A DNA stretch of 64,000 nucleotides, from the NCBI GenBank assembly GCA_947427285.1, contig CANEHE010000001.1:108945-172944 (forward strand), written 5' to 3'. The stretch is from an uncultured Porphyromonadaceae bacterium. Its GTDB lineage: Bacteria > Bacteroidota > Bacteroidia > Bacteroidales > Muribaculaceae. Below, in pieces: positions 9,336-18,402 of this stretch (position 1 is its first letter; each line of letters opens with the position of its first letter). A program made the translations under genes and the position numbers. The notes beneath the pieces were generated by a model. That model was not told where the DNA came from. It searched no databases and saw nothing but the letters and a program-made list of their open reading frames with translations.

Positions 9336-10385
9336 TTACAGTGATACGAGACGGAATATTAGCTCCCGTAGCAAATCAAATTCATTGCGGACTGAGCCGA
9401 TACCTTTTGATTGGCAGTCAAAATCCCGTATAGCAGACACACATGAAGCACTCTGACGTAGGCTGTAGAAACGCATCGCAGTCTTTAGCTCCCGGATGGA
9501 ATATTCGTTTTTTGCCCCTATGGCAGCCATTATTGCCTGGTCTGTACGCTCTTTAAGGCACTCTACGATAACAAGACGGCTGTAGAAATTGAAGAGCAGG
9601 GCAACCGTGGCCACAGCTGGATGCTGACGTGGACTTCGAGAGAAATAGTCCACTATTGTCATTGCTTTTCGATAGTCTTTTACAGCGAGGGCCGATGTCA
9701 GTTCGAAGTTGTTGAAATCTTTGCTGAAACCGGTATGACGCTCCACCATGTCGACTGTGATGGTCTTTGCAATACCTTTCTCGGCAACCGTGATCTTATC
9801 AATTTCGCTGAATATCTTGTTAAGTTCCGCCCCCTGTAGCTCTGTCAGCATTGTGATTGCCTTGTCATCGATTCTAAGTCCGCGGGAGGAGCAATAATCG
9901 CGTATATGAGGAGCAATGTTGTAGTCTCTTACACGGTCGGAACGGAAAACAATCCCTCCCCCGGTGTTGACGGCTTTGGCAAGTTTCGATGAGGCTGAGA
10001 GTGCTTCTCCTTTATAGGCAATGGCCAATATAGTTGAGGGAACCGGTTTTTCAGCGTATGAGGCAAGACGCTCAAGACGCGTTTTTGCCCTGTCCATGGC
10101 TTGTGCCTCTTTAAGAAGCACAAGTTGGCGTTGACCTGAAAGTGGAAACTGGCGTGCGGAGGCCGCCACTATATCAATGTCGGCTTCAGCTCCATAATAT
10201 GTGAATATGTTGAAATCACGGTCAGAAGGTTCTATCGCTTTATCTTCAAGCAGTTCTATTATCTGGTCGATGAAATATTCTTCCTCTCCAGACAGAAGAT
10301 ATACGGGTGCAAACTCTCCTTTGCGGATGGAGGCTGCAATGTCGCGGAATGACACGGATGACGTTGCTTTAGTTGTTTTTGCCAT
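9336..10385 (-). CDS. holA: DNA polymerase III subunit delta
   Basis: Clamp-loader delta subunit, which opens the beta sliding clamp for the replicative polymerase. The 349-residue length is normal for HolA. The N-terminal FAPVYLLSGEEEYFIDQI matches the family's first strand and turn, where most members have YLLxGxExxL. The AAA-like domain lacks Walker residues, as expected for delta. A three-domain layout is apparent, with a helical C-terminal collar region. Its start region overlaps the end of the upstream CPBP gene by 17 bp, so the two are probably cotranscribed. Confidence 0.92.
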   Translation of the reverse strand: MAKTTKATSSVSFRDIAASIRKGEFAPVYLLSGEEEYFIDQIIELLEDKAIEPSDRDFNIFTYYGAEADIDIVAASARQFPLSGQRQLVLLKEAQAMDRAKTRLERLASYAEKPVPSTILAIAYKGEALSASSKLAKAVNTGGGIVFRSDRVRDYNIAPHIRDYCSSRGLRIDDKAITMLTELQGAELNKIFSEIDKITVAEKGIAKTITVDMVERHTGFSKDFNNFELTSALAVKDYRKAMTIVDYFSRSPRQHPAVATVALLFNFYSRLVIVECLKERTDQAIMAAIGAKNEYSIRELKTAMRFYSLRQSASCVSAIRDFDCQSKGIGSVRNEFDLLRELIFRLVSL

Positions 10386-11265
10386 AGCGTAGAGGAATTT
10401 GACGGCCCCGTATGAATCTTAAGCAGAGGATGATAGCTCCGGAGGTGAAAATAAGAGATATGAAACTTAGCCAGAGTGTATCACCGGTTCCCCATGTCTC
10501 AATAAAATAACAGTTGTGTCCGCGGAGTGCAAGCCAGGTAGTGAGTACCACTACGCTGTTGTTTATGGCATGTGCTGTTGCAGAAAGCCATATCGAGCCG
10601 CTCCATAGATAAAGATATCCGAAAAATGCTCCTAATAAAAGTCTGGGAATAAATCCGAAAGGCTGGAAGTGCATGATACTGAATACAAGGGCTGCTGTCC
10701 AGACGGCTCCTTGCGGTGACATGCTCGGCCCTATGAGTATTTTTTGTAGGGCTCCCCGGAAAAAAATCTCTTCGGCAAATCCAGTCAGAACACCTACTAT
10801 GATTATCCCGGCTATAAGACCTCCGGGACTGGTAGTGTCGAGCATGGTGTCGGTAAATCTCCCCGCTTCGTTTTCCCATGCCCGGAATGTCTTATCAATG
10901 CTGTCAGGAAAACGGATCCCTTCGTTGAGATTTATTATTTCATTTAGCATGGGGAGGGCTAATATAAGTGTCATTATTGCAAGTATGATGTCTGTGCAGG
11001 ACACTCCTGTGCATGCTCCTAAATTTTTCCATGGCGTTCGAGAACCTGTGAGACGGAATGCTAACCAGGAAGGAAGAATAAAACCAAGCATGGCCTGAAG
11101 AACTGATTGTGCCAGAAGAACTGCGCGTTCATTGCCGGATAGGAGAGTGGCAAAAGCCTGCCCTGCAAGCGATGCGAGACACAATCCTAAAAACAGCATT
11201 CCTCCAAGTATGAGAAGGCTGACAGTACGGGATGGAGTTGTGCGGAAGTCGGATGCTGGATTCAT
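10369..11265 (-). CDS. CPBP family intramembrane glutamic endopeptidase
   Basis: Integral membrane protein of 298 residues with about 8 hydrophobic segments, of the CPBP (Abi/CaaX protease and bacteriocin-processing) family. The catalytic signature is visible as EEIFFRGAL followed by HFQPFGFIPR and the later HAINNS motif. These supply the paired glutamates, arginine and histidines of the active site. Family members process prenylated or membrane substrates, or give bacteriocin immunity; which applies here is unknown. It sits 3 bp after lptB and overlaps holA. Confidence 0.87.
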   Translation of the reverse strand: MNPASDFRTTPSRTVSLLILGGMLFLGLCLASLAGQAFATLLSGNERAVLLAQSVLQAMLGFILPSWLAFRLTGSRTPWKNLGACTGVSCTDIILAIMTLILALPMLNEIINLNEGIRFPDSIDKTFRAWENEAGRFTDTMLDTTSPGGLIAGIIIVGVLTGFAEEIFFRGALQKILIGPSMSPQGAVWTAALVFSIMHFQPFGFIPRLLLGAFFGYLYLWSGSIWLSATAHAINNSVVVLTTWLALRGHNCYFIETWGTGDTLWLSFISLIFTSGAIILCLRFIRGRQIPLRYGKNN

Positions 11266-11268
11266 CTG

Positions 11269-12183
11269 TCAATTGAATTCCTTGCGTGTGAAAACGAAAC
11301 TGCGGCCGAGATATTTTTCCCGCACAGTAGGATTGGCCGCCAATTCCTCGCTGGTGCCTTGAAAGAGAATCTTTCCTTCGAAAAGCAGGTATGCCCGGTC
11401 GGTGATGCGAAGTGTCTCCTGTGCGTTATGGTCAGTGATAAGAATACCTATATTTTTTTCTTTGAGTTTGAAGACAACGGATTGTATGTCTTCCACCGCG
11501 ATCGGGTCCACACCGGCGAACGGCTCATCAAGCATTACGAATCTTGGATTGATGGCCAGACAGCGTGCTATCTCGGTACGTCGCCGTTCTCCTCCTGAAA
11601 GTCGGTCGCCATAATTGTGGCGGACCTTTTCAAGGTCAAATTCCTTGATAAGGCTTTCAAGTTTCTCACGTTGGTATTCCCGGGATGTGCCGGTCATCTC
11701 AAGGATGGCACGTATGTTGTCTTCCACGCTCAGCTTGCGGAAAACGGATGCCTCCTGAGCCAGATAACCTATGCCGAGTTTTGCCCGTTTGTATACAGGG
11801 TAACTGGTAATATCCTTATTGTCAAGATATATTTTTCCTTCGTTGGGCGTTATTAGTCCAGTTGTCATATAGAAAGTAGTGGTCTTCCCGGCTCCATTGG
11901 GGCCGAGTAGTCCTACGATCTCTCCTTGTGTGACATTGATCGACACATGATTGGCTACAGTACGCGAACCATATCGTTTTACGAGATTGTCAGTGCGGAG
12001 TATCCCTTTCTCTGGCGTTTCAGTTATGGTTTCGGCTATGACTGAATTTCCGTGATAATCGGAGATCGTCGTGTCTGTCTCCTCGCGTAGCTGCATGTCT
12101 GGGACAACCGAATCGATATCCTTGCGGATCTCTTCATCCTCACGCTGTTGGATTTTAGATTGTTTTCGATTGAAAATATTCAT
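11269..12183 (-). CDS. lptB: LPS export ABC transporter ATP-binding protein LptB, N-terminally extended
   Basis: ATPase that powers LPS extraction by the LptB2FG transporter at the inner membrane. After a ~58-residue polar N-terminal extension, the ABC domain runs in order: Walker A GPNGAGKTTT, Q-loop YLAQEASVF, signature LSGGERRR, Walker B FVMLDEPFAGVD and switch ITDHNAQET. The wording FAGVDPIAVEDIQ is characteristic of LptB. Typical LptB is about 240-250 residues, so the extension (charged, no membrane segment) is unusual. I prefer the ATG at 12183, 2 bp after the udk stop; an in-frame TTG at 12189 would overlap udk. No lptF, lptG or lptC is present in the window. Confidence 0.93.
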   Translation of the reverse strand: MNIFNRKQSKIQQREDEEIRKDIDSVVPDMQLREETDTTISDYHGNSVIAETITETPEKGILRTDNLVKRYGSRTVANHVSINVTQGEIVGLLGPNGAGKTTTFYMTTGLITPNEGKIYLDNKDITSYPVYKRAKLGIGYLAQEASVFRKLSVEDNIRAILEMTGTSREYQREKLESLIKEFDLEKVRHNYGDRLSGGERRRTEIARCLAINPRFVMLDEPFAGVDPIAVEDIQSVVFKLKEKNIGILITDHNAQETLRITDRAYLLFEGKILFQGTSEELAANPTVREKYLGRSFVFTRKEFN

Positions 12184-12185
12184 CG

Positions 12186-12806
12186 TCAAGATTTTGAAGA
12201 TGGAAGAAGTGAACGGATATAGTCGGTGAGAAGTTTGATGGCTACCCGATTGTTGCCACCTTGAGGTACAATCAGGTCGGCATAACGTTTCGAAGGTTCG
12301 ATGTGTAGTTCATGCATCGGCTTCAGCGTCTCCTGATATCGGTCTATGACCATTTTAGGAGTACGTCCTCTTTCAACACAATCGCGCTGGATGACCCGGA
12401 TGAGACGTTCGTCCGCGTCTGCGTCCACAAACACGCGTATGTCCATCATATCCCGCAGTTCCTTGTCGCATAATACAAGGATTCCTTCCACTACAACTAC
12501 CTCCCGGGGTTCGACGTGGGTCGTCTGTTTGAGTCGCGCACAAGTTAGAAAATCATAGACAGGCATCTCTATGGGGATACCGTTTCTCAAAGAGCGGAGT
12601 TGCTGGCAAAGCAGTGTCCATTCGATGGAGGCAGGTTCGTCATAGTTCATCTTGAGGCGTGTCTCAAGAGGTATATGGGCATTATCTTTATAGTAACAGT
12701 CCTGAGGCATCACGGCCACTTCATCTTTGGGCAGGGATTCGATGATTTTCCGTACCACCGTGGTTTTGCCACTGCCGGTGCCCCCGGCTATTCCGATAAC
12801 AAGCAT
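12186..12806 (-). CDS. udk: Uridine kinase
   Basis: Phosphorylates uridine and cytidine to UMP and CMP in pyrimidine salvage. 206 residues, the usual size. The P-loop GIAGGTGSGKTTVV is at the extreme N-terminus, followed by DCYYKD (substrate aspartate) and YDFLTCARL, with VVVEGILVL as the family core strand. It is the first gene of a minus-strand run with lptB 2 bp downstream, and has a well-formed promoter about 45 bp upstream. Confidence 0.95.
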   Translation of the reverse strand: MLVIGIAGGTGSGKTTVVRKIIESLPKDEVAVMPQDCYYKDNAHIPLETRLKMNYDEPASIEWTLLCQQLRSLRNGIPIEMPVYDFLTCARLKQTTHVEPREVVVVEGILVLCDKELRDMMDIRVFVDADADERLIRVIQRDCVERGRTPKMVIDRYQETLKPMHELHIEPSKRYADLIVPQGGNNRVAIKLLTDYIRSLLPSSKS

Positions 12807-12849
12807 CTTTTGTGTTTATGAATTGATTGCGGTGAGATTTTTCAATTGA

Positions 12850-12880
12850 CAAAGTTAATAATAATCCTGTGTACAGACAA
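12850..12880 (-). promoter_or_regulatory. Promoter for udk operon
   Basis: On the minus strand TTG (12880-12878), 20 nt, then TAACTTTG (12857-12850), a full match to the -7 consensus. Confidence 0.65.
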
Positions 12881-12974
12881 TATCTGTGTCGAAGTTGAAA
12901 TTGCAAACTTGTTTACCTGTTTGAATCAGGACATATTAGTTGTTGGATATATCAGCTTTTTCCGAATAATTTTG

Positions 12975-12982
12975 TAACTTTG
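12975..12982 (+). promoter_or_regulatory. -7 element upstream of the small membrane protein and dxs
   Basis: TAACTTTG matches the -7 consensus exactly. No convincing TTTG lies at the expected distance upstream. Its position rules out starting the next open frame at 12980 and supports the ATG at 13052. Confidence 0.5.
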
Positions 12983-13051
12983 CCTTTCAGTATTGGTCTC
13001 CGTATCTTTTTTCGCCGGTACGGAGCATCCGATTCTTCTTTCAATCAAAGT

Positions 13052-13240
13052 ATGAAGCTTTTCAGAATCATCGGACTGGCTGTGCTGGTATTGGTATGGA
13101 TATGGTTGTGCCGCATTGTGATTGTGGCAGGCGGCGTGACTCTCCGGAGCCTGTTTCTTGTGGTTGCCTCGGGCATCATAATATTCGTGCCTTTATGGCG
13201 TAAGTATTTTGGCCGTGAGATGAAAGACAAAAAGAGATGA
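13052..13240 (+). CDS. Small membrane protein of unknown function
   Basis: A 62-residue protein that I do not recognise. It has two hydrophobic segments (about residues 4-20 and 26-48) joined by a short loop, and a basic C-terminus (KKR end). The ATG at 13052 follows a -7 element by about 70 bp; an in-frame upstream start at 12980 would lie inside that element. Its stop overlaps the dxs start (ATGA), so it is probably cotranscribed with dxs, trkA and trkH. Confidence 0.6.
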   Translation: MKLFRIIGLAVLVLVWIWLCRIVIVAGGVTLRSLFLVVASGIIIFVPLWRKYFGREMKDKKR

Positions 13241-15207
13241 ATACCGGACTTGAAGCAAATTTAACCATGTCACAGTCAGAGGTCGGGGATCGAAACCCTT
13301 CTCTGCTCGACTCCATCAATAATCCTTCCGATCTGAGAAAACTTGATGTCAGTCAGTTGCCGCAGGTATGTCGGGAAGTGCGCCAATGTATTATAAACCA
13401 TCTTTCAAGCAATCCCGGTCATTTCGCATCAAGTATGGGAGCTGTCGAGATAACGGTGGCTCTCCATTATGTTTTTGACACGCCTCAGGACCGGATAGTC
13501 TGGGATGTGGGTCATCAGGCTTATGCCCATAAGATCCTTACCGGAAGACGTGAGCGGTTCTCTTCATTGCGGAAACTAAATGGTCTGTGCGGATTTCCCA
13601 CTCCGTTGGAAAGTGAGTACGATACATTTACCGCAGGCCATGCATCCAATTCAATATCAGCTGCTCTCGGGATGGCGATAGCCGACAGCACTACTCCGGG
13701 CCGTGAGAACCGGAAAACGGTCGCTGTCATCGGTGATGCATCAATCAGCGGCGGTCTGGCATTCGAAGGACTCAATAATGCGTCCAATAATCCGAATAAT
13801 TTGCTGATTATCCTCAACGACAATGATATGTCGATTGACGATAATGTAGGTGCTCTTCACCGTTACATGACGGAACTTACCACCTCTTCCCGATACAACA
13901 GATGGCGCGACAAACTGTATCGCTTCTGCAAGCGGAAGGGCCTTATAAATGAACGTGGGCGTGGAAGACTTTTACGCTTGAACAATTCTCTGAAAGCGTT
14001 CATCTCCACACGTCAGAATATTTTCGAAGGACTCAATATCCGTTATTTCGGTCCATTTGACGGGCATGATGTAGGAAAGATCGTGAAGGTTCTCAATGAG
14101 ATCAAGAATATGGAGGGTCCACGGATACTTCATCTTCGCACTGTAAAGGGGAAAGGGTTTGAGCAGGCCGAGAAAGATCCGGCTACCTGGCATGCACCTG
14201 GGAAATTTGATCCTCTTACAGGCGAAAGGCCGAGGAAAGTGTCAGGAGGCGTGCTGAATTGGCAGGAAGTATTCGGACGTACTCTTGTGGAACTGGCAGA
14301 ATCCGATGAAAGAGTTTGCGGTGTCACAGCCGCCATGCCTTCCGGTACGTCCATGAATCTTATGCTTCGGGCATTTCCGTCCCGAGCTTTCGACGTCGGT
14401 ATTTCCGAGGGGCATGCAGTTACATTTGCCGGTGGTCTTGCAGCTGCCGGTAAACGTCCTTTTGTGGCCATATATAGCTCATTTCTCCAGCGTGCGTACG
14501 ATAATATAATCCACGATGTCTGTATACAGGGTTTGCCGGTATGTTTCTGTATAGACCGTGCCGGAATAGTAGGTGAGGACGGAGTGACGCATCACGGACT
14601 TTTCGATCTGGCCTATCTGAAGTGTATACCGGGTCTTGCAGTAGCTGCTCCTGCAGATGAGGAGACCCTACGTAATCTCATGTATACCTCGCTTGAGATC
14701 TCTTCCCCGCTTGCCATACGCTATCCGCGTGGTAAGGCCACATCTGCGGAATGGCATACTACATTCAAGAAATTGTCTCCGGGTGAGTCACGTGTAATGC
14801 GTCCTGATCCGGAAGCCACAGTGGCGGTTGTGGCTGTCGGTCCTGTGGTTCATGACGCTGTGCGCGTGGCTGATATTATGTCGATGAAGGGCAAACATGT
14901 GGAGGTCCACGATATGATATGGGTTAAGCCTCTTGATACGAAGCTGCTTGACTCTCTTGCAGAGAGAGTGGATGTCATAGTCACTCTTGAAGATGGTGTC
15001 CGTTCCGGTGGTCTGGGCGGCAGTGTCAGTGAGTGGGCCGCAGGATCATCTTGCGCTCCACGAATTGTTTCTCTTGGTGTGCCGGACAGCTGGGTGGCGC
15101 ATGGCACTCCTATGGAACTAAGGGAGTCTTGTGGCTACGATCCGGCAGGCATAGAACGCACTCTTGAAGATGTTTTTACCCACCTCAATACGTCACCAAC
15201 GGAATGA
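13237..15207 (+). CDS. dxs: 1-deoxy-D-xylulose-5-phosphate synthase
   Basis: Thiamine-diphosphate enzyme that condenses pyruvate and glyceraldehyde-3-phosphate, the first step of MEP isoprenoid synthesis. 656 residues, slightly longer than typical because of a ~20-residue N-terminal tail. Visible features are SSNPGHFASSMGAVE with its histidine near residue 66, VWDVGHQAYAHKIL, the ThDP motif GDASISGGLAFEGLNN, and the pyrimidine-domain segments DVGISEGHAVTFAGG and DRAGIVGEDGVTHHG. Most Dxs have GDGALTGG; GDASISGG is a mild variant. It is followed by trkA with a 4-bp overlap, an unusual partner for an isoprenoid gene. Confidence 0.96.
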   Translation: MNTGLEANLTMSQSEVGDRNPSLLDSINNPSDLRKLDVSQLPQVCREVRQCIINHLSSNPGHFASSMGAVEITVALHYVFDTPQDRIVWDVGHQAYAHKILTGRRERFSSLRKLNGLCGFPTPLESEYDTFTAGHASNSISAALGMAIADSTTPGRENRKTVAVIGDASISGGLAFEGLNNASNNPNNLLIILNDNDMSIDDNVGALHRYMTELTTSSRYNRWRDKLYRFCKRKGLINERGRGRLLRLNNSLKAFISTRQNIFEGLNIRYFGPFDGHDVGKIVKVLNEIKNMEGPRILHLRTVKGKGFEQAEKDPATWHAPGKFDPLTGERPRKVSGGVLNWQEVFGRTLVELAESDERVCGVTAAMPSGTSMNLMLRAFPSRAFDVGISEGHAVTFAGGLAAAGKRPFVAIYSSFLQRAYDNIIHDVCIQGLPVCFCIDRAGIVGEDGVTHHGLFDLAYLKCIPGLAVAAPADEETLRNLMYTSLEISSPLAIRYPRGKATSAEWHTTFKKLSPGESRVMRPDPEATVAVVAVGPVVHDAVRVADIMSMKGKHVEVHDMIWVKPLDTKLLDSLAERVDVIVTLEDGVRSGGLGGSVSEWAAGSSCAPRIVSLGVPDSWVAHGTPMELRESCGYDPAGIERTLEDVFTHLNTSPTE

Positions 15208-16538
15208 AGATAATAATCGTAGGAGCCGGAGAAGTAGGTACGCATCTGGCTAAGATGCTCTCTAATGAAGATCAGGATATAATTCTGCTCGACAACGATC
15301 AGGACCGTCTTGACGTCATAGATTCCAGTTATAATCTCATGACATGGAATGGATCGCCGTCCTCATTCCGCACTCTTCGTGACATCGGTGTGCAGAATTG
15401 CGATCTATATATCGCCGTCACACCATACGAGACACGGAATCTAACCTCATGCGGGATTGCACGCAAACTCGGTGCCGCCAAGACTGTTGCCCGTATCGAT
15501 AGCGATGAATTTCAAGAGCCCGACAACAGCGCGGTTTTGCGATCCTTGGGAATTGACTATCTCATATATCCTGAAAGTCTCGCTTCCGAGGAAATACATA
15601 CAGCTATGCGCCATAACTGGGCGCGTTATTGGGGTGAACTCCACGACGGGGATCTGATTCTGATAGGAGTGAAGATACGCACGGAATGTCCTATTCTCAA
15701 TTGCAAGCTGCGCGATCTCCCTGTCAAGGCCCATGACTTCCACGTAGCGGCTATCAAGCGTAACAACGAAACAATCATTCCTTCCGGTAATGATGCCATA
15801 CTGCAGGATGATATAGTGTATTTTATAACCACGGCTCCGTATGTGGAGGAAGTTCGTGAGTTATGTGGCAAGAGAAAGAAGACCATACGCAAGGTGATGA
15901 TAATGGGAGGAAGCCCCATCGCCCTCAGATTCGCATTGGATTACCACGATCGTTATCATATAAAAATTATTGATATCGACCGTGAGCACTGCGAACAGCT
16001 TGCCATGATGTTGCCTGACTGTGAGATACTTGTTGGTGACGGTCGGGATATAGAAGTGCTCCGGGAGAACAACGTAGGCCAGTATGACGCTTTTCTGTCG
16101 CTTACTGACTCTTCTGAGACCAATATTCTTGCTTGCCTTACTGCCAAGGAATTCGGAGTGCCGAAAACCATCGCGGATGTAGAGAACATACAATTTCTGT
16201 CGCAGGCCGAGAATCTTAACATAGGCACTACTATTAATAAGAAACTACTCGCCTCAAGTCATATCTTCAAAATCCTTCTTGATACGGATCAGTCGAGTGC
16301 CAAATGTCTGGCTCTGGCCGATGCGGAAGTAGCTGAACTGAAAGTACGGGAAGGTGCCAGAATCACGAAGGCTCAGGTAAAAGATCTCAGACTGCCATAC
16401 GGAATGACTCTCGCCGCTCTCGTACGCGACGGACGGTGTGAGATGGTAGGCGGATATACCCGTATTATCCCTGGCGATTATGTAGTGGTGTTCTGCCTGT
16501 CAGGGTCAATCCACAAGATTGAGAAATGGTTCTCATGA
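15204..16538 (+). CDS. trkA: Trk system potassium transporter regulatory subunit TrkA
   Basis: Cytoplasmic NAD(H)-binding gating protein of the Trk K+ uptake system. 444 residues with the expected duplicated RCK-N/RCK-C layout. The first Rossmann motif GAGEVGTHLA starts at residue 7; the second half begins at VMIMGGSPIALRFA near residue 232 (first glycines replaced by GGSP). Start and stop overlap neighbours: ATGA with dxs, and trkH follows directly, giving the complete channel plus regulator. Confidence 0.94.
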   Translation: MKIIIVGAGEVGTHLAKMLSNEDQDIILLDNDQDRLDVIDSSYNLMTWNGSPSSFRTLRDIGVQNCDLYIAVTPYETRNLTSCGIARKLGAAKTVARIDSDEFQEPDNSAVLRSLGIDYLIYPESLASEEIHTAMRHNWARYWGELHDGDLILIGVKIRTECPILNCKLRDLPVKAHDFHVAAIKRNNETIIPSGNDAILQDDIVYFITTAPYVEEVRELCGKRKKTIRKVMIMGGSPIALRFALDYHDRYHIKIIDIDREHCEQLAMMLPDCEILVGDGRDIEVLRENNVGQYDAFLSLTDSSETNILACLTAKEFGVPKTIADVENIQFLSQAENLNIGTTINKKLLASSHIFKILLDTDQSSAKCLALADAEVAELKVREGARITKAQVKDLRLPYGMTLAALVRDGRCEMVGGYTRIIPGDYVVVFCLSGSIHKIEKWFS

Positions 16539-16563
16539 CAATTGCACATATCTGCATTTACAA

Positions 16564-18036
16564 GTGGCGTTCAAGAGTAAATCATATATAAATATCCGGA
16601 TGCTCCTTCGTGTCATCGGCTGGCTGCTGATGATAGAGGCCGGATTCATGTTGATACCTTTGGTTGTGGGTCTCATATATGGCGAGCATGAGACTCTGGC
16701 GTTTGTTCTGTCACTCGGTATAACCGCTGTTGCCGGTGGAGGGATGATGAGCCTTCGCCCTAAATCCAGAGAGATGGGGAAGCGTGAGGCCATATTGCTC
16801 ACCGGAATGACATGGGTCATACTTTCGCTTTTCGGTATGTTCCCGTTTCTATTCAGTCATACGCATCTAAATGTGACAGACGCTTTTTTTGATACTATGA
16901 GCGGCTTTACAACTACCGGGGCTTCTGTGCTCAATTCGCTTGACGGCGTATCAAAGGCAGTGTTGCTTTGGAGGTGTGTGATACAATGGATCGGGGGTCT
17001 CGGAATAATTCTTTTCACACTGGCGGTGGTTCCTATGCTGAATTATCAAGGCGGAATGCAGCTTTTCAATGCTGAAGTGACAGGAATCACACACGACAAA
17101 TTGCGTCCTCGTGTAAGTTACACTGCCAAAGGACTCTGGATGGTTTACATTGCCCTTACAGCCCTTCTCATACTTCTCCTTTCATTTTCGAAGATGGATA
17201 TCTTTGATGCCGTATGTTACGGTCTGTCCACAATGTCTACCGGGGGCTTCTCCACTTCCGATATGTCGATAGGAGAGTGGAACTCGCTGTATGTTAAGAT
17301 TGTCGTGATTATCTTTATGTTCCTCGGAGGTGTCAATTTCACTCTAATATATCGTTGTGTGACCGGTCAGGGAGTGAAAGTGTGGCGAAACACTGTCTTT
17401 CGGGTATATGTCGGAATTGTTGTCGTATGTTATTTATTGCTGTGTCTTAATCTTGTCATGCGGGGACTTGTCCGTTCGGTAGACGATCTGACGGTAGATC
17501 CGCTCTTTCAGGCAGTGAGCATCATCTCGTCGACAGGCCTGACAGAGCCGGATTTCAATGATTGGGGACCGTTGGCGGTTGTGGTGCTTATAGTCATGAT
17601 GTTTATGGGGGCGTGTGCGGGAAGTACTTCGGGAGGAGCCAAACTCGACAGGCTTGTGGTGCTGTTCAAATTTTTGAAAAATGAATTTTATAAAATGATG
17701 CATCCCAACGCTGTCACTACAGTATGTATCAACGGTAAGGGAACTTCTTATACTATTGTTCAGAAAGTACTCGCCTTTCTGTTTCTATATGCAATTGTCA
17801 TTATTGTCGGTGCTGTGGCTCTCATCATTCTGGGACTTCCTCTTTCCGATAGTTTCTTCTGTGCGTTGTCTGCCATATCAAATACGGGACTTGGAACTGA
17901 TATAACTGGAATAGGAGGGAATTTTGCACTTCTGCCTCCGGCTGCCAAATGGATTCTGGCTTTTATAATGCTTATCGGTCGTCTGGAACTTTATACTATT
18001 CTTCTACTTTTCACATCATCTTTCTGGCGTAAGTGA
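16564..18036 (+). CDS. trkH: Trk system potassium uptake protein TrkH
   Basis: Membrane K+-translocating subunit partnered with TrkA. About 490 residues and ~10 hydrophobic segments, with the four pore-loop motifs of the KtrB/TrkH superfamily visible as TMSGFTTTGASV, STMSTGGFSTSD, ISSTGLTEPDF and SAISNTGLGTD. The start is uncertain. The open frame reaches a TTG at 16519 inside trkA; a GTG at 16564 gives an N-terminus that matches family alignments from memory; the first ATG is at 16600, just before LLRVIGWLLM. I give the GTG. The gene lies directly downstream of trkA. Confidence 0.93.
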   Translation: MAFKSKSYINIRMLLRVIGWLLMIEAGFMLIPLVVGLIYGEHETLAFVLSLGITAVAGGGMMSLRPKSREMGKREAILLTGMTWVILSLFGMFPFLFSHTHLNVTDAFFDTMSGFTTTGASVLNSLDGVSKAVLLWRCVIQWIGGLGIILFTLAVVPMLNYQGGMQLFNAEVTGITHDKLRPRVSYTAKGLWMVYIALTALLILLLSFSKMDIFDAVCYGLSTMSTGGFSTSDMSIGEWNSLYVKIVVIIFMFLGGVNFTLIYRCVTGQGVKVWRNTVFRVYVGIVVVCYLLLCLNLVMRGLVRSVDDLTVDPLFQAVSIISSTGLTEPDFNDWGPLAVVVLIVMMFMGACAGSTSGGAKLDRLVVLFKFLKNEFYKMMHPNAVTTVCINGKGTSYTIVQKVLAFLFLYAIVIIVGAVALIILGLPLSDSFFCALSAISNTGLGTDITGIGGNFALLPPAAKWILAFIMLIGRLELYTILLLFTSSFWRK

Positions 18037-18078
18037 AATTTTTTTGATTCCGATAGCCCGGATGTCGTTCTTTTTTGC

Positions 18079-18086
18079 TATTTTCG
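18079..18086 (+). promoter_or_regulatory. Possible -7 element before the HU gene
   Basis: TATTTTCG, one mismatch from TAnnTTTG, 22 bp before the ATG at 18108. No clear -33 element was found. Confidence 0.3.
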
Positions 18087-18107
18087 CAGTTAAAATACAC
18101 ACTGACC

Positions 18108-18398
18108 ATGGAACGACGAAATCTCATAGACTCTCTGTGTGCACGTACGGGTATCTCGCACGATGATGCGGAACGCCTTACCGATGCTTTTCGTGATATT
18201 GTGTCAACACGTGTTTCCGAGGGCGATTCGGTGGCTCTTCCGGGTTTCGGAACGTTTGAACCTAAGAAACGTCTTGAGCGTGTCGCAGTCCATCCTGCAA
18301 CGGGACGTAAGTTATTGATACCTCCTAAGATTTCGCTTGTATTCCGCCCTTCTGCCATTCTAAAGCAGAAAGTCAATAACTCTAATGCTGACGAATGA
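18108..18398 (+). CDS. HU/IHF family DNA-binding protein
   Basis: Nucleoid-associated protein, 96 residues, close to the ~90 of HU. The N-terminal helices (LIDSLCARTGISHDDAERL) lead into the family signature VALPGFGTFEPKKR, a DNA-binding arm with the conserved proline-like segment NPxTG read here as HPATGRKLLIP, and the terminal strand ISLVFRPS. The ATG at 18108 is chosen because an upstream in-frame start would overlap the possible -7 element. It is followed immediately by a second HU-domain gene, suggesting that the two might form heterodimers. Confidence 0.88.
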   Translation: MERRNLIDSLCARTGISHDDAERLTDAFRDIVSTRVSEGDSVALPGFGTFEPKKRLERVAVHPATGRKLLIPPKISLVFRPSAILKQKVNNSNADE

Positions 18399-18402
18399 AT
18401 AT

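Noticed and set aside
12980..13051. Longer start for the small membrane protein before dxs
   Set aside because: It begins inside a TAACTTTG promoter element.
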